Shown here: positions 1-5,021 of the stretch, piece by piece
How the letters are laid out: each line of letters begins with the position of its first letter
Position numbering within the stretch: the first letter of the stretch is position 1
Source of the DNA: Oscillospiraceae bacterium
GTDB lineage: Bacteria; Bacillota; Clostridia; Oscillospirales; Acutalibacteraceae
Assembly: GCA_009779455.1 (NCBI GenBank)
Contig: WREG01000051.1
Coordinates: 1-10,686 of the forward strand
Reading direction: 5' to 3'
DNA: 10,686 nt
Notes under the pieces: model-generated
What the model was told of the DNA's origin: nothing
What the model saw: the letters and a program-made list of their open reading frames with translations, nothing else
Database searches by the model: none
Program-made: the position numbers and the translations under genes

Positions 1-260
1 AAAAGACGGCAATGGTTATAATTTTATATATTTTCCTTAGGGAAAACAATATATTTCTGATAACGGAAATCATAACGGCATGATTATAACAAAACATTGA
101 TAAAAAATCAACATATTTTTACATTCATAAACATAAATAAGCGCCGGGTTAAAAAACTCGCAGCCCGCAGGGACGATGTTTTGCCGTTCATGCGAATCAC
201 GCCTGAAATATAATTTGTTAAAAGATTTTGTGAAATATTTGTAAAAAATTTTATAACCTC
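1..260. other. AT-rich intergenic region with nested inverted repeats
   Basis: No convincing gene is visible in this stretch; the short open frames on the minus strand show no recognisable domain or good ribosome binding site. It holds several small inverted repeats. TTTTCC-TTAG-GGAAAA at 31-46 is a perfect 6-bp hairpin that can extend with AT pairs to about 26-54. AATCAT and ATGATT (68-73 and 80-85) flank AACGGC. GTTATAAT and ATTATAAC (15-22 and 83-90) enclose both. TTGAT and ATCAA (97-101 and 107-111) precede a short T run. The region could hold the terminator of an upstream gene or regulatory sites for the efflux operon, but in DNA this AT-rich some of these repeats will be chance. Confidence 0.4.
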
Positions 261-289
261 TTGACAATATATATTAATTGTATTATCAT
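261..289 (+). promoter_or_regulatory. SigA-type promoter of the marR-efflux operon
   Basis: A perfect -35 box TTGACA at 261-266 is followed by a 17-nt spacer and a -10 box TATCAT at 284-289 (five of six matches to TATAAT, optimal spacing). Transcription would start near 296, leaving a leader of about 30 nt before the GTG start at 327. No other box pair of this quality was seen upstream of the operon, so this is probably its main promoter. Confidence 0.85.
264..281. promoter_or_regulatory. candidate MarR operator inside the promoter
   Basis: ACAAT at 264-268 and ATTGT at 277-281 form an 18-bp imperfect palindrome in which seven of nine pairs match. It overlaps the last three bases of the -35 box and fills the spacer to the -10 box. 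MarR-family dimers typically bind 16-20 bp AT-rich palindromes in such positions and block RNA polymerase, so autorepression by the adjacent regulator is a reasonable inference. The AT richness makes chance symmetry possible. Confidence 0.5.
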
Positions 290-326
290 ATAACAGCATT
301 AGCAAATAATCGATGAGGGTATCTAA

Positions 327-794
327 GTGGATTACGAAAAATTGGCTTTGGAGCTGTTTAATAAAATGCATTCGCTCCGCAAGGCAAAGCCTCAGAAAAA
401 TATTGACGGGGCTTTGCAGGGCGAGGCGTTTGCGCTTCATTTTATCGCGCTTCAGGGCGGCGCCGTCCTTCCCGGCGCCATAAAGCGCGAAATGAACGTC
501 AGCTCCGCGAGGGTCGCGCAGGCGCTAAACAATTTGGAAGAAAAAGGCTGGATTACCAGGAAGATCGACAAGAGTGACCGCAGGAAAATATTGATTGAAA
601 TAACTGAAGAGGGAAGGTCTGCGGCGGAAAAAAACGATAAAGCGATAATCGGGCTTACCGCGAAAATGCTCTGTATGTTGGGCGAACGGGACGCAAAGGA
701 ATATGTCCGTATAACGGGCAGGTTGGCGGACATAATTTCAAATTGCAATGAATCATATGAAACGGATATTTTGCCATCGAAAGGACAGTCATAA
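327..794 (+). CDS. MarR-family transcriptional regulator
   Basis: This 155-residue protein has the size and layout of a MarR-family winged-helix repressor. An N-terminal dimerisation helix is followed by a helix-turn-helix at about residues 46-75 (GAIKREMNVSSARVAQALNN region) and a wing with the family signature DKSDRRK at 81-87 and ITEEG at 92-96, then a C-terminal dimerisation helix. MarR proteins usually bind as dimers to palindromes in their own promoters and release on binding phenolic or other small ligands. The GTG start at 327 is supported by GAGGGT at 315-320, six bases upstream. It is the first gene of an operon with an HlyD-like adaptor two bases downstream and an ABC exporter, so it likely senses an exported compound and represses the operon through the site at 264-281. 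Ligand unknown. Confidence 0.9.
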   Translation: MDYEKLALELFNKMHSLRKAKPQKNIDGALQGEAFALHFIALQGGAVLPGAIKREMNVSSARVAQALNNLEEKGWITRKIDKSDRRKILIEITEEGRSAAEKNDKAIIGLTAKMLCMLGERDAKEYVRITGRLADIISNCNESYETDILPSKGQS

Positions 795-796
795 AA

Positions 797-2155
797 ATGG
801 AAGAGAAAAAAACCAACGTCAATAACGTTGACACAGGAAAAAAGAAACCTAAAACCGGAAAAAAGAAAAAATCCCCGTTAAAAAAGATAATAATAATCAC
901 TGTGATATTGATTCCCCTGATTTTAGGCGGGTTTTTTGCGCGGCGGTCCATGAATGAGAGGAATACCGCTTTTGCGGAAACCTCTGCGCTGAAGCACGGC
1001 GAATTGACCGGGAGCCTGAATATCAAGGGCAAGGTTGAAAGCGCCGGTAAAAAGAAGGTATATTCCGCCCTTGGCTACCCCGTGAAAAGCATTGAAGCGA
1101 AGCCCGGCGATTCCGTTGAAAAAGGGGACGTTCTGTGCCGCCTTGACACTGCGGATTTGGAGATGAACATCAAACAGCTCCGTTCCGAGCTTTCAGCCGC
1201 CGAGCAAAACAGCTTAAACCAGCTTAATTCAAGCGAACAGGCGTATAATGAAGCCGTAAAAAGCCTTGAAAACGGCACTAACCCGCAGATAGTAAACGCG
1301 GAAAACGCGCTGAGTACCGCAAAAATCGCTTTGGACGCGGTGAAGGAAAACAGCGCGGGCCTGCCCGAATCCGAATTGAAAAAAGCGCAGACGGCTTACG
1401 ACAATGCCCAAAAATCTCTCGACGCGGTCAGGATATCCGTTGATCAGGAGATATCGAAACTGAAAAACAACGTTGACGCAATCAAAAATTCAATGTCGAA
1501 CGACGCGAAGGAAATTTCTGTAAAAAGGCTGGAAAACCAGCTCGCGGAGGCAAAAGTCACCGCCCCCATATCAGGGACGGTCACGGCTTCGTATGCTGCC
1601 GAGGGCGCGCCGGGCAGCGGCCTGCTGTTCGTTGTCGAGGATACGGAAAACCTTATAATAACCGGAGCGGTCAAGGAATACGACATCGGCAGGATACAGA
1701 CCGGCATGAACGTTCTTATAAAAAGCGATTCCTTTGAGGATAAGGTTTACGAAGGCCGGCTGTCCTATATAAACCCCGCAGCGCGCAAAGGCGCGAACGG
1801 CGAAATCATCCCCGGCGCCGACGTGGAGTTCGACGTGGAGATTGAACTGACATCCGGCCAAACGGAGCTTCGCATCGGAATGAACGCAAGGCTTGAAATT
1901 ATTCTGGAAAAACGAGAGAACGTCTATTACGCTTCATATGACGCGGTAATAACAGACGAGGACGGCAAAAGCAATATATTTACCGCCCAAAAGGACGGTT
2001 CGGGAAAATATAAGGCCGTATCGGTCCCCGTTGTTTTGGGGACGGGGACGGATTTATATACCGAGATAAAAGGGGCCGGGCTGTCGGAGGGCATGGTGAT
2101 AATCAACGACGCGTCGGCCGTTACGGACGGGCAGCAAATCAATATGAGGGATTAG
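797..2155 (+). CDS. HlyD/MacA-type efflux adaptor subunit (membrane fusion protein family)
   Basis: The 452-residue protein begins with a lysine-rich cytoplasmic tail (about 3-30) and one transmembrane anchor (about 31-48), placing the rest outside the membrane. Two halves of a lipoyl-like domain follow: one around 92-117 (YPVKSIEAKPGDSVEKGDVL region) and one around 252-271 (AKVTAPISGTVTASY region). They are separated by a predicted helical hairpin or coiled coil of about 130 residues. Beta-barrel and membrane-proximal domains fill the C-terminal part. In Gram-positive bacteria such proteins partner a MacB-like ABC transporter without an outer-membrane channel. ATG at 797 follows the marR stop by two bases and has AAAGGA at 780-785. 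The stop codon TAG (2153-2155) lies inside a heptamer repeat, so the last residues are encoded by repeat DNA. Assignment to family is secure; the transported substrate is not known. Confidence 0.88.
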   Translation: MEEKKTNVNNVDTGKKKPKTGKKKKSPLKKIIIITVILIPLILGGFFARRSMNERNTAFAETSALKHGELTGSLNIKGKVESAGKKKVYSALGYPVKSIEAKPGDSVEKGDVLCRLDTADLEMNIKQLRSELSAAEQNSLNQLNSSEQAYNEAVKSLENGTNPQIVNAENALSTAKIALDAVKENSAGLPESELKKAQTAYDNAQKSLDAVRISVDQEISKLKNNVDAIKNSMSNDAKEISVKRLENQLAEAKVTAPISGTVTASYAAEGAPGSGLLFVVEDTENLIITGAVKEYDIGRIQTGMNVLIKSDSFEDKVYEGRLSYINPAARKGANGEIIPGADVEFDVEIELTSGQTELRIGMNARLEIILEKRENVYYASYDAVITDEDGKSNIFTAQKDGSGKYKAVSVPVVLGTGTDLYTEIKGAGLSEGMVIINDASAVTDGQQINMRD

Positions 2156-2232
2156 GGGTTAGAAATGTATTAATAGACAGAGTTCGGCTTATTATAAAAA
2201 AACTAATCCCTAATCCCTTCCCCCTAACCCCT
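2148..2232 (+). repeat. heptamer repeat element A (adaptor/ATPase gap)
   Basis: The left arm is GGGATTAGGGGTTAG (2148-2162). The right arm is a run in period 7 starting at 2203: CTAATCC, CTAATCC, CTTCCCC, CTAACCC and then CTATAAA. The left arm pairs with 2203-2217 at 14 of 15 positions, and the exception would be a G-U pair in RNA. The last nine bases of the left arm (2154-2162) also pair perfectly with CTAACCCCT at 2224-2232, so two alternative hairpins are possible around a loop of about 40-60 nt. The arm contains the TAG stop of the adaptor gene. There is no T run after the hairpin, so it is not a typical intrinsic terminator. Confidence 0.8.
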
Positions 2233-2243
2233 ATAAATATGAA

Positions 2244-2249
2244 GAGGAA
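2244..2249 (+). promoter_or_regulatory. ribosome binding site deciding the ATPase start
   Basis: GAGGAA at 2244-2249 lies seven bases before the ATG at 2257. It is downstream of the ATG at 2239, which has no purine-rich site at a suitable distance, only the CCCCTATAAAT end of the heptamer repeat. This favours 2257 as the true start. Confidence 0.75.
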
Positions 2250-2256
2250 TTATCAG

Positions 2257-2943
2257 ATGAAAACCATTATCGACATGCACAGCATAATAAAATCCTTCTA
2301 CATCGGCCTGCCGAACGAGCTTGAGATACTGCACGAGATAGATTTGCAGGTTTACGAGGGCGAGTTCATATCCATCGTGGGCCAGTCGGGATCGGGCAAA
2401 TCGACGCTGATGAACATTATCGGCGCCCTCGACAGGCCGACTTCCGGCTCATACGTCCTGGATGGCGAGGATATAAGCGAACTGACGGACAACGAGCTTT
2501 CGGACATCCGGAACATCAAGATAGGCTTCGTATTCCAGACATTCAATCTAATCCCCCGCAGCAGCGCCCTCCGGAACATAGAGCTGCCCATGCTTTACAA
2601 CGGCCTGGGCATGACGGAAAGGACAAGCCGGGCGAAGGAGCTTCTGAAAATGGTTGACATGGAGGACAGGATGACCCATAAGCCCAGCGAGCTGTCGGGC
2701 GGACAGAAACAGCGCGTGGCCATTGCGCGGGCGATGGCGAACAACCCCGCGATAATACTGGCCGACGAGCCCACAGGCGCTTTGGACAGCAAAACGGGGG
2801 AGCTGGTTATGGATATATTCGCCGATCTTAATAAAAACCACGGCAAGACTGTTGTGCTTATCACGCACAATACAAAACTCGCTGCGCGGACGGACAGGAT
2901 TTTGACGCTCAGTGACGGAAGGTTTGAAAGAATTGAGAGTTGA
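2257..2943 (+). CDS. ABC transporter ATP-binding protein, MacB/LolD type
   Basis: Numbered from ATG 2257, the 228-residue protein has every ATPase motif: Walker A GQSGSGKST (42-50), Q-loop glutamine 94, signature LSGGQ (146-150), Walker B and D-loop IILADEPTGALD (166-177) and H-loop histidine 204. The DEPTGALD and FQTFNLIP sequences are typical of the MacB/LolD/FtsE group, which couples ATP hydrolysis to mechanical transmission through the permease rather than moving substrate through a membrane pore. An in-frame ATG at 2239 would add six residues but lacks a ribosome binding site. The gene sits between adaptor and permease, but unusually large gaps filled by heptamer repeats separate it from both. 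Its stop TGA (2941-2943) lies in the second unit of the left TTGAGAG array, so the final Glu-Ser comes from repeat DNA. Confidence 0.93.
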   Translation: MKTIIDMHSIIKSFYIGLPNELEILHEIDLQVYEGEFISIVGQSGSGKSTLMNIIGALDRPTSGSYVLDGEDISELTDNELSDIRNIKIGFVFQTFNLIPRSSALRNIELPMLYNGLGMTERTSRAKELLKMVDMEDRMTHKPSELSGGQKQRVAIARAMANNPAIILADEPTGALDSKTGELVMDIFADLNKNHGKTVVLITHNTKLAARTDRILTLSDGRFERIES

Positions 2944-3138
2944 GAGTTGAGAGTTAATGTCGGGTAGATAGAAATAGCTATTTTTAATTTTATTACCCGG
3001 CTTAATTAAAGAAGTTCTTAAAATCAAAAATTATATGTTTTATTATTTTATGGATTCGCGGACACCGATTTAAATTTCCAAATGAAGATTTAAACGCGAC
3101 CGAAACTCTCAACTCTCAGCTCTAAATTCTCAACTTTA
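2933..3138 (+). repeat. heptamer repeat element B (ATPase/permease gap)
   Basis: The left arm is three tandem TTGAGAG units (2933-2953) followed by TT. The right arm holds five period-7 units: AACTCTC (3104-3110), AACTCTC (3111-3117), AGCTCTA (3118-3124), AATTCTC (3125-3131) and AACTTTA (3132-3138). GAGAGTTGAGAGTT (2942-2955) pairs perfectly with 3104-3117, and 21 of 23 positions pair if the arms are extended. The arms enclose about 148 bases of AT-rich DNA with no gene. That interior has its own hairpin (CGGGTA 2961-2966 with TACCCG 2994-2999), a perfect palindrome AAATAGCTATTT (2972-2983), a small palindrome around 3008-3018, and a direct repeat GATTTAAA (3067 and 3087). No transposase or T-run terminator is present. 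Confidence 0.8.
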
Positions 3139-3140
3139 AA

Positions 3141-3150
3141 AAAGGTGAAG
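3141..3150 (+). promoter_or_regulatory. ribosome binding site deciding the permease start
   Basis: AAAGGTGAAG at 3141-3150 is a good Shine-Dalgarno match with the core AAGGTG about six bases before ATG 3154. The GTG at 3145 is part of this site rather than a likely start. The site begins immediately after the last heptamer of element B. Confidence 0.7.
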
Positions 3151-3153
3151 AAA

Positions 3154-4416
3154 ATGCTACTGATCGAAAACATAAAACTGGCCTTTGAGGGGCTTTTTGC
3201 CAATAAAGTACGCGCCCTGCTGACCATGCTTGGCATAATCATCGGCATCGGCTCCGTTTTGGCCATCGTGACCGTGGGCAACTCCATGTCCGCTTCCGTG
3301 ACCTCGGATATGTCGAGCTTCGGCGTCTCGAATATCAACGTGAGGGTGACGCAGAGGAACTCGGACAGGCACATGCCTTCGTCGAGCCTCAACGAAAACG
3401 ACTATATCACGGACGAAATGCTGGAGTCGTTCCTTAATATGCACGGCGAAAAGGTGGAATCCGTCAGCGTATCCAAAAGCGGCGGCCCCGGCACGGCGCG
3501 GGAGGGCAGGAAATACGCCAATGTAAATATAATCGGAGTAAACGACGGGTATGGCGCGGTCAATAATGTCGCAGTCCAGAACGGCAGGTTTTTGCGCACC
3601 GACGACATAAAATCGCGCCGTTACGTAGCGGTCGTGTCCGACCGGCTGACGGAAAACATATTTTCAAAAGACGTCGACCCTTTGGGAAAGGAAGTCAGGA
3701 TAGACGACGGGCTGGGGATACAGACCTACCTGATAGTCGGCGTCTATAAATACGAGGAGGGGCCTTTTGCCGCTTTCAGGATGTTCATGGGACCCCGCAG
3801 CGAAGAAACCACAGACCTTTACATCCCGGTTTCCACACAGCAGTTGAATTCGTCATCCGTCAGCGGCTACCAGTCGTTTACGGTTATGGCAAACAGCGAC
3901 ACGGACTCCATCGCTTTTTCGGAAACGGTTAAAGATTTCTTTAACGCGTATTACAAAAACAACGCCCGCTGCGAAGTGAGCGCGAACGCGATGGAGACGT
4001 CGATGGAAACGGTAAACTCAATGATGGGGACGATGCAGCTGGCGATAGCCGTTATCGCCGGGATATCCCTTTTGGTCGGCGGCATAGGCGTTATGAACAT
4101 CATGCTGGTGTCGGTCATGGAGCGCACCCGCGAAATAGGCACCCGCAAAGCGCTTGGGGCGAGAAACGCCGCAATCCGCATGCAGTTTATAGTGGAAGCC
4201 GTGATAATCTGCGGCGTAGGCGGCGTCATAGGAGTGGTTTTAGGCTTCGCGGGCGGGTACGCGGGTTCGCTGGCCTTGGGCTTCCCCGGCCTGCCATCTG
4301 CCGGGACGGTCGTCCTTGCCGTCCTGTTCTCAATGGCAATAGGCGTGTTTTTCGGCTATTACCCGGCCAATAAGGCGGCGAAATTGGATCCGATTGAGGC
4401 GCTGAGGTATGAATAA
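3154..4416 (+). CDS. MacB-type ABC transporter permease (FtsX-like)
   Basis: From ATG 3154 this 420-residue protein has the MacB permease topology. TM1 at about 21-42 (LLTMLGIIIGIGSVLAIV region) is followed by a large extracellular MacB_PCD-type domain (about 45-290). Three more membrane segments lie at about 294-320, 344-372 and 382-404. The conserved cytoplasmic loop MERTREIGTRKALGA (322-336), which contacts the ATPase, and the C-terminal PANKAAKLDPIEALRYE (404-420) are both intact. An in-frame GTG at 3145 would add three residues, but the ribosome binding site overlaps it. In the known mechanism two permeases and two ATPases form a mechanotransmission exporter with the adaptor, acting on substrates at the outer membrane face. 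Substrates of relatives include macrolides, peptides and lipids; none can be assigned here. The stop TAA forms the first three bases of heptamer element C. Confidence 0.93.
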   Translation: MLLIENIKLAFEGLFANKVRALLTMLGIIIGIGSVLAIVTVGNSMSASVTSDMSSFGVSNINVRVTQRNSDRHMPSSSLNENDYITDEMLESFLNMHGEKVESVSVSKSGGPGTAREGRKYANVNIIGVNDGYGAVNNVAVQNGRFLRTDDIKSRRYVAVVSDRLTENIFSKDVDPLGKEVRIDDGLGIQTYLIVGVYKYEEGPFAAFRMFMGPRSEETTDLYIPVSTQQLNSSSVSGYQSFTVMANSDTDSIAFSETVKDFFNAYYKNNARCEVSANAMETSMETVNSMMGTMQLAIAVIAGISLLVGGIGVMNIMLVSVMERTREIGTRKALGARNAAIRMQFIVEAVIICGVGGVIGVVLGFAGGYAGSLALGFPGLPSAGTVVLAVLFSMAIGVFFGYYPANKAAKLDPIEALRYE

Positions 4417-4440
4417 TTGAAAATCCTCAATTCTCAATTA
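4414..4440. repeat. heptamer repeat element C (convergent gene junction)
   Basis: TAATTGA (4414-4420) and TCAATTA (4434-4440) form a perfect 7-bp inverted repeat around 13 bases that contain another heptamer unit TCAATTC (4427-4433). In plus-strand phase the units read AAATCCT, CAATTCT and CAATTAC. The permease stop TAA is 4414-4416 and the pduL stop is the complement of 4427-4429, so both convergent genes end inside the element. The stem is AT-rich and lacks a T run, so it would be a poor intrinsic terminator in either direction. Confidence 0.65.
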
Positions 4441-5002
4441 CCCCAACCGCTCCCGGTGCCGCCATCACAGCATTGCACTCATCCGTATCAATGTGCATAG
4501 CCAGCTTGAAATTGGGATGCACCCTCACCACGACATCGCCGAAAACAAGGCTTCTGCTTTCGCTGTCTATTTTTACATTTACGATTTGGCGGTCTGCCAA
4601 ATCGTATTTTTTTGCGTCCTCCGGGGTCATATGGATATGCCTTTTCGCTACGATAGCCCCGTTTTTGATATCAACGGAGCCCTTCGGCCCGGTCAGTTTT
4701 AAGCCGGGGGTACCCGCTATGTCCCCCGATTCTTTTACGACCGCGTCAATGCCCAAAACGCGGGCGTCCGAGGCGGAAACCTCGACTTGGGTATCGGGAC
4801 GCACGGGGCCTAAAATGACCACCGACGGGAACGAGCCTTTCGGCCCCGCCACGGCTATCCTTTCCTCGCAGACGAACTGACCCGGCTGGGACAGGTCTTT
4901 TTTGAACGTGAGGGAATAGCCCCCGCCGAACAGGGTTTCCAAATCCGCCTTGCTGACATGGGCATGGCGGGCCGAGGTTTCGATTAATACTTCTTTTTTC
5001 AT
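4427..5002 (-). CDS. pduL: PduL-type phosphate acyltransferase (phosphotransacylase)
   Basis: This 191-residue protein matches the PduL family, which exchanges CoA for phosphate on acyl-CoA and is unrelated in fold to Pta. Visible family features are SARHAHVS (10-17), GPVRP (65-69) with the conserved active-site arginine at 68, KRHIHMTPEDA (120-130) and MHIDTDECNA (169-178). His13, His15, His122, His124 and probably His170 are the expected zinc ligands. It lacks the N-terminal extension that targets shell-associated PduL to bacterial microcompartments, and no shell gene is nearby. A housekeeping role making acetyl- or propionyl-phosphate for an acyl kinase is therefore likely. ATG 5002 has AAAGGA (complement of 5011-5016) eight bases upstream and follows the typA stop by 19 bases. 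The stop codon and last residues are encoded by a heptamer repeat. Preferred acyl chain cannot be deduced. Confidence 0.92.
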   Translation of the reverse strand: MKKEVLIETSARHAHVSKADLETLFGGGYSLTFKKDLSQPGQFVCEERIAVAGPKGSFPSVVILGPVRPDTQVEVSASDARVLGIDAVVKESGDIAGTPGLKLTGPKGSVDIKNGAIVAKRHIHMTPEDAKKYDLADRQIVNVKIDSESRSLVFGDVVVRVHPNFKLAMHIDTDECNAVMAAPGAVGVIEN

Positions 5003-5021
5003 AAATTTTATCCTTTCACTT

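Noticed and set aside
70..440. Short minus-strand open frames over the region upstream of and into marR
   Set aside because: They have no family features or good ribosome binding sites, and one runs over the MarR coding region and its promoter.
2148..2162. Telomere-like GGGATTAGGGGTTAG as a sign of a linear replicon end or eukaryotic DNA
   Set aside because: It is two units only, internal to a bacterial operon, and belongs to the same period-7 family as the neighbouring AACTCTC and TCAATTC arrays.
2148..2232. Intrinsic transcription terminator between adaptor and ATPase genes
   Set aside because: The hairpin is long enough but has a 40-base loop and no following T run, and the downstream genes are needed in the same operon.
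2933..3138. CRISPR-like array in the ATPase/permease gap
   Set aside because: Units are 7 bases in direct tandem without spacers, in opposite orientation on the two sides, and there are no cas genes.
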